Origin: Conyzicola nivalis_A | Lineage (GTDB): Bacteria; Actinomycetota; Actinomycetes; Actinomycetales; Microbacteriaceae | Length of the DNA: 64,000 bases | Reading direction: 5' to 3' | Assembly: GCF_040548875.1 (NCBI RefSeq) | Contig: NZ_JBEPSJ010000001.1 | Span: 1,550,001-1,614,000 of the forward strand | Shown here: positions 9,308 to 17,279 of the stretch, piece after piece | Position numbering within the stretch: the stretch's first letter is position 1 | Layout: each line of letters begins with the position of its first letter | Notes under the pieces: model-generated | What the model was told of the DNA's origin: nothing | Database searches by the model: none | What the model saw: only the letters and a program-made list of their open reading frames with translations | Position numbers and translations under genes: made by a program

Positions 9308-9727
9308 CTACCGGGTGCTGATGGCCGCGACGGTCTCGCGGTCGTTGATGACGACGGATGCGACCAGGGTGCCGTCGGCGGGGATGGTCTCGTCGAGGTC
9401 GCTCCAGGTCACGCCCCCGTCGTCGCTCGACATGGTGCCGAGCGCGAGTCCGTCGGCGTCGACGATCGTCAGATCGACCGTGGAGTTCTCGAGGATCGTG
9501 CCGTCGGTCGGCTTCAGGTGCGCGCCGACGACCTTGTCGTCGCCGAGCTCGGCGTCGAAGTCGGTCACCCAGGCGACGGTCACGCCGGTGACGGCCTCGG
9601 CGGTCAGATTCTGGCGGAGGTCCGATTTCGTGGTCTCGAGGTGGTTGAGATTGGCCGCGACGACGGCGGCCGCGACGAACGCGGCGGAGGCGGCGAGAAT
9701 TGACAGAATCTGCTTGCGAGTGGGCAT
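9308..9727 (-). CDS. Small membrane-anchored protein of unknown function
   Basis: A 139-residue protein with a short basic N-terminus (MPTRKQ) and one hydrophobic helix at about 7-26, so it is either exported or anchored with an outside domain. The remainder is beta-rich and acidic, with the look of a small extracytoplasmic beta-sandwich (for example VDLTIVDADGLALG). I recognise no family. It lies between glgP and glgE on the opposite strand from glgE. The ATG at 9727 has GGAAG about 6 nt upstream. No functional claim is made. Confidence 0.7.
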   Translation of the reverse strand: MPTRKQILSILAASAAFVAAAVVAANLNHLETTKSDLRQNLTAEAVTGVTVAWVTDFDAELGDDKVVGAHLKPTDGTILENSTVDLTIVDADGLALGTMSSDDGGVTWSDLDETIPADGTLVASVVINDRETVAAISTR

Positions 9728-10052
9728 CGTCTTCCTAGGGAGTAGACACGATTACCGCAACAAGACGACCGTGGGGCGGGCGCCGTGCCATCCGTGGCAC
9801 TTCTAGTGACTCGACTAGGTTGCTTCAGTCCACGGATTCGGGCCCGTGAACATCGTGAAGAGAAATCGTGCGAAGACGGTGGATCTGCTAGGCATCCCCG
9901 GATCGAGCGACTCTTTCTTCGAGACTAATTGTAGTGAGAAGTCGATGCAAATTCATTCACCCACAAGTGGGGGTACACGCCCGGTCCCCCAACATACCGA
10001 CCGCCGAAAAGCAATGCCCCGCACCATCCGGCAAAGACGGTACGGTCGAATT
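9728..10052. other. 325-bp divergent intergenic region before glgE
   Basis: This gap separates the divergent 139-residue gene from glgE. An ATG at 9846 is in frame with glgE and would add 69 residues, but they look non-coding (basic, low similarity to a GlgE N-terminus) and the AT-richer composition here is unlike the genes. The only clear signal is TACGGT at 10041-10046, ending 7 nt before the GTG at 10053. I see no terminator, repeat or RNA gene. Confidence 0.5.
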
Positions 10053-12089
10053 GTGGCGACTACAGAGAACGACAGGGTGGCCGCGAGCAGCGGCCCCGCT
10101 CAGCAGACCGAATACAAGGCGAATATCGGGCGTATCCCCATACGTTTCCTCGCTCCTCAGCAACCGGAGAACCGCTGGCCGGCGAAGGCGTACGCGGGAG
10201 AGGCCGTGCCGTTCTCCGCGACGATCTTCCGCGAGGGGCACGACATCATCGGCGGCACGCTGCTGCTGACCGATCCCCGGGGTACAACTTCCCGGCACGC
10301 CATGTCCCCCGGCGCCCCGGGCACCGACTCGTGGCACACCACCGCCGTCGTCGGCGCCCCTGGCCCCTGGACATTCCGCGTCGAGGCGTATACCGACGAC
10401 TGGGCAACGTGGCTGCACAACGCCGAGATCAAGGTGCCCGCGGGCATCGACCTCGACCTCATGTTCACCATGGGCCTCGAACTGCTGGCCCGCGCCGAGC
10501 AGACGACGACCGTGACGGATGCGGCCGCGGTGCTCGCAGACACCGCCCTCCCGCCGGTCGAGCGTCTCGCCGCCGCCACCGCACCCGAAATCACCGCGAT
10601 CATGGCCGCCGACCCCCTCGCCAGCCTCACCACGCTGAGCGAGACCCGCACGCTCAGGGTCGAACGCGCCCGCGCCGGTGTCGGCAGCTGGTACGAGTTC
10701 TTCCCCCGCAGCGAGGGCGCCAAGCGCCGCAAGGACGGCACCTGGGTCTCGGGCACCTTCCGCACGGCGGCGAAGCGGATCCCGGCCGTGGCCGAGATGG
10801 GGTTCGACGTGCTCTACCTTCCGCCGATTCATCCGATCGGCCGCAGCTTTCGCAAGGGGCCGAACAACACTCTCGACGCCGCGGCCGGCGACCCCGGATC
10901 GCCGTGGGCGATCGGCTCGGCCGACGGCGGCCACGACGCCATCCACCCCGAGCTCGGCACCGTCAAGGACTTCACCTACTTCCTGGGAGTCGCCAAGAAG
11001 AACGGCATCGAGGTCGCTATCGACCTGGCGCTGCAGTGCTCGCCCGACCACCCGTGGGTGACCGAGCACCCCGAGTGGTTCACCACGCTTCCCGACGGGA
11101 CCATCGCCTACGCCGAGAACCCGCCGAAGAAGTACCAGGACATCTACCCGATCAACTTCGACAATGACCCGGGCGGCCTCAGCGCCGAGATCCTGCGCAT
11201 CGTCGAGTACTGGATCGGGGTGGGCGTGAAGATCTTCCGCGTCGACAACCCGCACACCAAACCACTGCAGTTCTGGGAGTGGCTGCTGCACGAGGTCAAC
11301 ACGCGTCACCCCGAGGTGGTCTTCCTCGCCGAGGCGTTCACCCGCCCCGCGATGATGCAGTCGCTCGCGGGCGTCGGCTTCCAGCAGTCGTACACCTACT
11401 TCACCTGGCGCAACACGAAGGAGGAGCTCGAGGAGTACCTGGTCGAGGTCTCGAAGAAGACGAGCGACACCTTCCGGCCCAACTTCTTCGTCAACACCCC
11501 CGACATCCTCACCGAGTACCTGCAGTTCGGCGGCCGACCCGCCTACAAGGTGCGCGCCGCGATCGCCGCGACGGGAAGCCCGACCTGGGGCGTCTACGCC
11601 GGCTACGAGCTCTTCGAGAACGTGGCCCGCCCAGGCTCGGAAGAGAACATCGACAACGAGAAGTACCAGTTCAAGTCGCGCGACTTCGCGGCGGCCGAGG
11701 CGAGCGGCGACTCGCTCGCCCCGTATCTGCGCCGATTGAACGCCATCCGCAACGAGCACCCGGCGCTCCGCCAGCTGCGCAACCTCGACGTGCACTGGAG
11801 CGACGACGACTCGATCCTCGTCTACTCCAAGTTCCTGGCGGCCGAGCACACCGGCACCGGCAGGCCCGACGGCATCATCGTCGTCGCGAACGTCGACCCG
11901 CATTCGGTGCGCGAGACCGTCGTGCACCTCGACCCGACCCGCTTCGGCATTCCGACGGGCACGGACTTCACCGTGACCGATCTCATCACCCAGTCGACGT
12001 TCACCTGGGGAGGGGACAACTACGTGCGGCTCGACGCCTTCACGGAACCCGTCCACATCCTGCGCGTCGACTACCCGAAAGGCAGCTAA
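10053..12089 (+). CDS. glgE: Alpha-1,4-glucan:maltose-1-phosphate maltosyltransferase GlgE
   Basis: A 678-residue GH13_3 enzyme that transfers maltose from alpha-maltose-1-phosphate to growing alpha-glucans. The N-terminal domain contains IGRIPIRFLAPQQPE. The barrel carries nucleophile D398 in IFRVDNPHTKP and acid/base E427 in VVFLAEAFTRP; the 29-residue spacing equals that of D394/E423 in Streptomyces coelicolor GlgE. The GTG at 10053 is chosen because the length fits the family and a TACGGT hexamer ends 7 nt upstream; ATG starts at 10014 or 9846 are alternatives. The stop overlaps the start of glgB (TAATG), so the two are translationally coupled. No treS/mak or glgM gene for making the substrate is present here. 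Confidence 0.94.
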   Translation: MATTENDRVAASSGPAQQTEYKANIGRIPIRFLAPQQPENRWPAKAYAGEAVPFSATIFREGHDIIGGTLLLTDPRGTTSRHAMSPGAPGTDSWHTTAVVGAPGPWTFRVEAYTDDWATWLHNAEIKVPAGIDLDLMFTMGLELLARAEQTTTVTDAAAVLADTALPPVERLAAATAPEITAIMAADPLASLTTLSETRTLRVERARAGVGSWYEFFPRSEGAKRRKDGTWVSGTFRTAAKRIPAVAEMGFDVLYLPPIHPIGRSFRKGPNNTLDAAAGDPGSPWAIGSADGGHDAIHPELGTVKDFTYFLGVAKKNGIEVAIDLALQCSPDHPWVTEHPEWFTTLPDGTIAYAENPPKKYQDIYPINFDNDPGGLSAEILRIVEYWIGVGVKIFRVDNPHTKPLQFWEWLLHEVNTRHPEVVFLAEAFTRPAMMQSLAGVGFQQSYTYFTWRNTKEELEEYLVEVSKKTSDTFRPNFFVNTPDILTEYLQFGGRPAYKVRAAIAATGSPTWGVYAGYELFENVARPGSEENIDNEKYQFKSRDFAAAEASGDSLAPYLRRLNAIRNEHPALRQLRNLDVHWSDDDSILVYSKFLAAEHTGTGRPDGIIVVANVDPHSVRETVVHLDPTRFGIPTGTDFTVTDLITQSTFTWGGDNYVRLDAFTEPVHILRVDYPKGS

Positions 12090-14260
12090 TGGCCCCGGCC
12101 CCCGCACTTCCCGAACTCCACCCGGGACTGATCGCCTCGATCGTCGGCGGCAGCCACCCGCAGCCGCACACGACGCTCGGGCAGCACCCGCTGGGTGACG
12201 GTTTCGTGGTGCGCGCGCTGCGTCCGCTGGCCGCCGCGGTGACGGCGGTGCAGGCCGACGGCACGCGCGTGCCGCTCGAGCACGTGGCCGACGGTCTGTG
12301 GCAGGGCTTCGCCGCCGGTCCCGGCCAGGCGTACGTGCTCGAGTCGGAGTACGACAACGGGCCGACCTGGACCGCCGAAGACCCCTACCGTTTCGTGCCG
12401 TCGGTGGGCGAGATCGACCTCTACCTGTGGGGCGAGGGACGCCACGAGCAGCTCTGGCACGTGCTCGGCGCGCAGTACCGCCCGCACGAGGACGTCGTGG
12501 GAACCTCGTTCTCGGTCTGGGCGCCGCACGCCAAGTCGGTGCGGGTCGTGGGCGACTTCAACGGCTGGTACGGAACCGGCCATGCCATGCGTCGGCTCGA
12601 CGACAACGGGGTGTGGGAGATCTTCGCCCCCGGCGTCACCCCGGGCAGCACCTACAAGTTCGAGATCCTCACCGCGGGCGGCGACTGGGTCACCCGCGCC
12701 GACCCGATGGCACGCTACGCCGAGATCCCGCCGGCGACGGCGTCGAAGGTCGTCGAGTCGACCTTCAAGTGGACGGATGACGCGTGGCTGGCCAAGCGCG
12801 CGGCCACCGACCCGCACAACGCCGCGATGAGCGTCTACGAGGTGCACCTCGGCTCGTGGCGCCCGGGGCTCGGCTATCGCGAGGCCGCAGACCAGCTCAT
12901 CGAGTACGTCGGCGAGCTGGGGTTCACCCACATCGAGTTCATGCCCCTGGCGGAGCATCCATTCGGCGGTTCCTGGGGCTACCAGGTCACCGGCTACTAC
13001 GCGCCGACGAGCCGCTTCGGCCACCCCGACGACCTCAAGTACCTCATCTCCCGGCTGCACGAGGCCGGAATCGGCGTCATCATGGACTGGGTCCCCGGGC
13101 ACTTCCCCAAAGACGAGTGGGCGCTGGCCAAGTTCGACGGCCAGGCGCTGTACGAGCACTCCGACCCCCGCCGCGGCGAGCAGATGGACTGGGGCACCCT
13201 GATCTTCAACTTCGGGCAGTCGCAGGTGCGCAACTTCCTCGTCGCGAATGCCTCGTACTGGCTCGAGGAGTTCCACATCGACGGGCTGCGCGTCGACGCC
13301 GTCGCGTCGATGCTCTACCTCGACTACTCCCGCGAGGAGGGCCAGTGGGAGCCGAACATCTACGGCGGACGCGAGAACCTCGAGGCCATCAGCCTGCTGC
13401 AGGAGGTCAACGCGACCGCGTACAAGCGCAGCCCCGGCATCATGATGATCGCCGAGGAGTCGACCGCGTGGCCGGGAGTGACCAAGCCCACGAGCGAGGG
13501 CGGCCTCGGCTTCGGGCTGAAGTGGAACATGGGCTGGATGCACGACAGCCTCTCCTACTTCGAGACCGACCCCATGCACCGCGCGCACCACCACGGAGAG
13601 ATCACCTTCTCCATGGTCTACGCGTACACCGAGCAGTTCCTGCTGCCGATCAGCCACGACGAGGTCGTGCACGGCAAGGGCTCTCTGCTGGCGAAGATGC
13701 CCGGCGACCAGTGGAAGAAGCTCGCCAACGTGCGCGCCTTCCTATCGTTCATGTGGGCGCACCCCGGCAAGCAGCTTCTGTTCATGGGCAGCGAGTTCGG
13801 CCAGCCCTCGGAGTGGAGCGAGGAGCGCGGACTCGACTGGTGGATCCTCGACCAGCCGGTGCACGCCGGCCTGCACCGCCTCGTCACGAGCCTCAACGCG
13901 GTCTACCGTGACGAGCCGGCCCTCTGGGCGCGCGACCACGACGAGGGCGGATTCGAGTGGATCGACGCCGGCGACGCCGAGAACAACATCGTGTCGTTCC
14001 TGCGTTGGGACGCCGAGGGCAACCCGGTCGCGGTGCTCATGAACTTCTCCGGCAACCCGGTGGGGCCGTACCGCGTGGGGCTCCCGTTCGCGGGCACGTG
14101 GGAGGAGCTGATCAACACCGACGCCACCGAGTTCGGCGGCAGCGGCGTGGGCAACTTCGGCGCCGTGGTCGCCACCGACGAACCGTGGGGTGGGCGTCCG
14201 GCCTCGGCCGAGCTGACGCTCCCGCCGCTCGCGGGTCTGTGGCTCAAGCTGCGCAAGTGA
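12089..14260 (+). CDS. glgB: 1,4-alpha-glucan branching enzyme GlgB
   Basis: A 723-residue GH13_9 enzyme that introduces alpha-1,6 branches into glycogen. Like actinobacterial GlgB it has an extra N-terminal beta-domain (about 1-110) before the CBM48 domain (GTSFSVWAPHAKSVRVVGDFN). Catalytic residues are D403 in LRVDAVASMLYLDYSR and E456 in MMIAEESTAWPGVT, with the third aspartate region in ISHDEVVHGKGS. It begins on the last base of the glgE stop, a genuine glgE-glgB operon. Together these make branched alpha-glucan, while GlgP and GlgX degrade it. Confidence 0.96.
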   Translation: MAPAPALPELHPGLIASIVGGSHPQPHTTLGQHPLGDGFVVRALRPLAAAVTAVQADGTRVPLEHVADGLWQGFAAGPGQAYVLESEYDNGPTWTAEDPYRFVPSVGEIDLYLWGEGRHEQLWHVLGAQYRPHEDVVGTSFSVWAPHAKSVRVVGDFNGWYGTGHAMRRLDDNGVWEIFAPGVTPGSTYKFEILTAGGDWVTRADPMARYAEIPPATASKVVESTFKWTDDAWLAKRAATDPHNAAMSVYEVHLGSWRPGLGYREAADQLIEYVGELGFTHIEFMPLAEHPFGGSWGYQVTGYYAPTSRFGHPDDLKYLISRLHEAGIGVIMDWVPGHFPKDEWALAKFDGQALYEHSDPRRGEQMDWGTLIFNFGQSQVRNFLVANASYWLEEFHIDGLRVDAVASMLYLDYSREEGQWEPNIYGGRENLEAISLLQEVNATAYKRSPGIMMIAEESTAWPGVTKPTSEGGLGFGLKWNMGWMHDSLSYFETDPMHRAHHHGEITFSMVYAYTEQFLLPISHDEVVHGKGSLLAKMPGDQWKKLANVRAFLSFMWAHPGKQLLFMGSEFGQPSEWSEERGLDWWILDQPVHAGLHRLVTSLNAVYRDEPALWARDHDEGGFEWIDAGDAENNIVSFLRWDAEGNPVAVLMNFSGNPVGPYRVGLPFAGTWEELINTDATEFGGSGVGNFGAVVATDEPWGGRPASAELTLPPLAGLWLKLRK

Positions 14261-14265
14261 CGCCC

Positions 14266-14307
14266 GCGGCCGTATCGAGACCACGTACGGGGTCTCGATA
14301 CGGCCGC
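14266..14307. repeat. Long perfect inverted repeat between convergent glgB and thioredoxin/TPR gene
   Basis: A 17-bp perfect stem: GCGGCCGTATCGAGACC (14266-14282) pairs with GGTCTCGATACGGCCGC (14291-14307) around an 8-nt loop. It starts 5 bp after the glgB stop. No U-tract follows on either strand. Candidate bidirectional terminator or interspersed palindrome. Confidence 0.6.
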
Positions 14308-14336
14308 TGAGCGACCTGCCCGGCCGGCGGCGGGGC

Positions 14337-15245
14337 TCAGTACAGCAGCGCCGTCAGGCGTCGGCGTGCAGCGATGACCCGCGGGTCCTCGGCCCCGACG
14401 ATCTCGAAGAACTCGAGCAGGCGCGTGCGCACGGCATTCTTGCCGTCGGCGTCGAGCGTCGGGAAGAGGTCGAGCAGGCGCAGGAACGCGTCGTCGACGT
14501 GTCCGCCGGAGATGTCGAGGTCGGCGACGGCGAGCTGCGCATCGACGTCGGCAGGGGCTGCGGCGGCCGCGGAGCGAAGCTCGTCGACCGTCGTCCCCTC
14601 GAGGCGCGCGAGCAGCGACACCTGCGCGAGGCCGGCCACGGCGAGGGCGTCGCGGGGGTTCTGCGCGATCGCGGTCTGGTACTCGGCGATCGCCGTGGCG
14701 AAGTCGCCGGCCGCGATGGCGTCGTAGGCCTCCTGGTGGTGCGGGGGAAGCGGCTCCTCGACGGGCTCGGCCTCCGGGGCGCCTGCGTCGGCGACCGGAA
14801 CCGTGCCGGTGACGTTCTGCTGCTTCGCCACCTCGAGAACCTGGTCGAGCACGGCGCGGATCTCGTCTTCGGCGGGCAGGCCGACGAAGAGCTGCAACGG
14901 GCGGCCGGCGATGACGGCGGCCACCGTGGGCACCTCCGTCACTTGGAACGCCTGAACGAGCTGCGGGTTGCGGGTGCCGTCCACGGTGGCGAGCACCATG
15001 CGGCCGCCGTACTCGGTGACCAGGGGTGTCAGCGCAGGCTCGAGGCCCTGGCCGTAGAACTCGACGAGCACGGGAACCGAGTTCGACAGCTCGAGAATGC
15101 TCGAGAACGTGGCATCCGTCGCCTCGACGACCAGCGACGACGCGCCGCCGCCCTTGGGAGCCGCGGCAGGAGGCGCCGGGTTCACGAGCGACGAGAGGTC
15201 GACGGCTCCGCGGAGGCTCGCTGCGCTGGGGGGAAGGTTGGTCAC
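14337..15245 (-). CDS. Thioredoxin-fold/TPR protein (CnoX/YbbN-like)
   Basis: A 302-residue protein. After a flexible N-terminus (1-40, Ala/Pro-rich), residues about 45-150 form a thioredoxin fold (SVPVLVEFYGQGLEPALTPL) in which the usual CxxC is replaced by GQGL, so it cannot act as a classical disulfide reductase. Residues about 190-300 hold TPR-like helices (EAYDAIAAGDFATAIAEYQ). This arrangement matches the YbbN/CnoX family of co-chaperones. The GTG at 15245 overlaps the stop of the upstream membrane gene (GTGA, 15242-15245), so translation is probably coupled. Confidence 0.82.
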   Translation of the reverse strand: MTNLPPSAASLRGAVDLSSLVNPAPPAAAPKGGGASSLVVEATDATFSSILELSNSVPVLVEFYGQGLEPALTPLVTEYGGRMVLATVDGTRNPQLVQAFQVTEVPTVAAVIAGRPLQLFVGLPAEDEIRAVLDQVLEVAKQQNVTGTVPVADAGAPEAEPVEEPLPPHHQEAYDAIAAGDFATAIAEYQTAIAQNPRDALAVAGLAQVSLLARLEGTTVDELRSAAAAAPADVDAQLAVADLDISGGHVDDAFLRLLDLFPTLDADGKNAVRTRLLEFFEIVGAEDPRVIAARRRLTALLY

Positions 15246-17017
15246 GGTAGCTCCGATGCGGCGACGAGGCCCTGGGTGTAGCCGAGTAGGGATATCTTGC
15301 CGCCCGTTTCGATGGACGGCACGAAGAACAGCAATTGATAACCGTACGTCGCTTTGAAGCCCTTTGTGCTGGTGGGCTTGCCCGCGAGCGCCTTCACCGC
15401 GCCCTTCGAGTCGACCACGGCGCCGGCCTCGACGACGGCGGCGGTGACGTCTTCGTTGATGTTGACGGCGACGATCGCGTTCGAGTCGTTCGTGGAGAGC
15501 GCGATCAGCGGGCCGGTCGCGGCGCTCGGCGCGAAGGTGAGCGTCGAGGTCGCGGAGAACGGCGCCTTCTCGGCCTCCTTGAACGCGAGACCGAAGGTCG
15601 TACGCAGGGTGTCTCCCTCGGCCTCGAAGACCTCGTTCGACGGGCTCGCCGTGTCGGTCATCAGGATGTCCGAGTAGGCGGGGCCGATCGCCTCGGGGGC
15701 GAGCGCGAGGAACTTCGAGTCGGCCGGCAGCCGGCCGGCGCCGACCGTGGCCGGAGCGACGGGAGGGATGACGGCGCCGGGCTCGAGCGTGATGACGTAC
15801 TGCGCCTTGTAGTTCGCGCGGGGGTCCTCCTGCGTCAGCATGACCGCGACCTGAGGCAGCGGCTTGCCCTCGGCGGTGGTCGCAGGGTCCTCGATGACGG
15901 CGAAGACGGCGCGCGGCCACTGGTTGTCGGTGATCTGCGGCAGTGTGACCTCGACCTTGCCGGTCGGGATCGGTGCGACCGCGGCGATCGTGCCGTCGGC
16001 CGTGCGGGCTCCGTAGTTGGCGAGGCGCAGATCGAGGGCCGGGCCGGCGAAACGGGTCGCGACGAGGTCGGCGTCCCTGGCCTCGTCGGCCGCAGCGGCG
16101 ACTCCGGCGAGGTCGGCGATGATGCGCTTGGCCTGCTTCTCGGTGACGGCGGGAGGGTCGACGGGGGTGACCGCTTCGCCCTCGGCGACGGGGTCGGGAG
16201 TGGCCGTCTGCTGGGCGACGCCCTCGCGGCCGGCCCAGAAGTCGGCGCTGCATCCGCCGAGTGTGAGAGCCGTGACGAGCACGACCGGCACGATGGCGAC
16301 ACGGGATGTCAGGGAGCGGCGGCCCTTCGCGTTGGCCTCGAGCTCCTTCTGCTTGGCCTTGATCGGCTTGTACCGCGGCTGGCGCGGCAGCTTCGGCATC
16401 TTCTGCGACTTGCGGCGCGGACCGCGCGACTTGCGGATGTGGGCGATGGCCCAGAACAGCAGCAGCAGGCCGACGAGGAGCATGACGCCGCCGGCGACGA
16501 CGAGCGTGTTGGCCCACGGCGTGGAGTTGTCGATGGGCCAGGTGATGCTGATCTCCGACGGTGCCGGCTTGACGCCGTCGGAGACGACCAGCAGCGAGAA
16601 GTCTTCTGGAACGTTGATCGTCATCGCGTTCTTGTCGGTGTAGCTGGCGAGCCACAGGTCGGAGCCGACGGGGCTGGGAACCTGGTCTTCGGTGCCCGGC
16701 TCGAGGGTGCTGACGAGCTTCGACGTCTCGGCATCGAAGTCGACGCGGTTGTAACTGGTGTCGCCGATCCAGGCGATCACGTCGTCCGTGCGTCCGTAGG
16801 CGGCGAAGTTCTCCTTCGAGCCGCTGATCTGCACGAACTGGCTGCGCGGGTACGCGTTGAGGGCGGCCCCGCTGATCACGGTGACGGGGGCACTCGTGGT
16901 GATGTTGGTCGACGCCGTGAACTCGTCGGGCGCTGCGAAAACGGTCTTCTGAGCGATTCCGAGACCCATGAGCAGGGCGGCAATGATGAAACTGACAATT
17001 GCGAGAACAAATCGCAC
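15242..17017 (-). CDS. Membrane protein with an internal lipoprotein-like signal, function unknown
   Basis: 591 residues. The start is the GTG at 17017 because AAAGGAG lies 6 nt upstream; earlier in-frame starts lack one. TM1 is about 3-21, an extracytoplasmic domain covers 30-168, TM2 is 171-193, then a very basic cytoplasmic linker (194-238, RKSRGPRRKSQK). Residues 239-256 form a third hydrophobic segment ending LTLGGC, which resembles a lipobox with Cys256, followed by an acidic then beta-rich domain to the end. The topology would put Cys256 at the outer face. It may be a fusion of a membrane protein and a lipoprotein. It is coupled by a 4-bp overlap to the thioredoxin/TPR gene. No family was recognised. 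Confidence 0.75.
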   Translation of the reverse strand: MRFVLAIVSFIIAALLMGLGIAQKTVFAAPDEFTASTNITTSAPVTVISGAALNAYPRSQFVQISGSKENFAAYGRTDDVIAWIGDTSYNRVDFDAETSKLVSTLEPGTEDQVPSPVGSDLWLASYTDKNAMTINVPEDFSLLVVSDGVKPAPSEISITWPIDNSTPWANTLVVAGGVMLLVGLLLLFWAIAHIRKSRGPRRKSQKMPKLPRQPRYKPIKAKQKELEANAKGRRSLTSRVAIVPVVLVTALTLGGCSADFWAGREGVAQQTATPDPVAEGEAVTPVDPPAVTEKQAKRIIADLAGVAAAADEARDADLVATRFAGPALDLRLANYGARTADGTIAAVAPIPTGKVEVTLPQITDNQWPRAVFAVIEDPATTAEGKPLPQVAVMLTQEDPRANYKAQYVITLEPGAVIPPVAPATVGAGRLPADSKFLALAPEAIGPAYSDILMTDTASPSNEVFEAEGDTLRTTFGLAFKEAEKAPFSATSTLTFAPSAATGPLIALSTNDSNAIVAVNINEDVTAAVVEAGAVVDSKGAVKALAGKPTSTKGFKATYGYQLLFFVPSIETGGKISLLGYTQGLVAASELP

Positions 17018-17267
17018 GAGATACTCCTTTCGTGTCACCCAGCTACGACAATCACGTCGTGGCACCCTCCCCCGCATCTGGCAGGCGCTCGCGCTTCGGG
17101 GCGAGTGGAGGATTTCCTGGAACCGGCGTCCGGGATGGCAACAGCAAAGACGATCAAGAATAGCCGATTGGGCCCGCTGCGGCCTAACTCAGGCACTGGG
17201 AGTTAACCGGCAAAGCCTGTGAGCCTTCCGAAAGGGGTATGTGAGTTGGGCGACGGTGCCGCGCCGC

Positions 17268-17273
17268 TAAACT
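17268..17273 (+). promoter_or_regulatory. -10 hexamer TAAACT of the hendecad-repeat gene
   Basis: TAAACT ends 7 nt before the ATG at 17280. TTGGGC at 17246-17251 lies 16 bp further upstream as a -35. There is no Shine-Dalgarno sequence, so a leaderless transcript is likely. Confidence 0.5.
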
Positions 17274-17279
17274 CGACGC

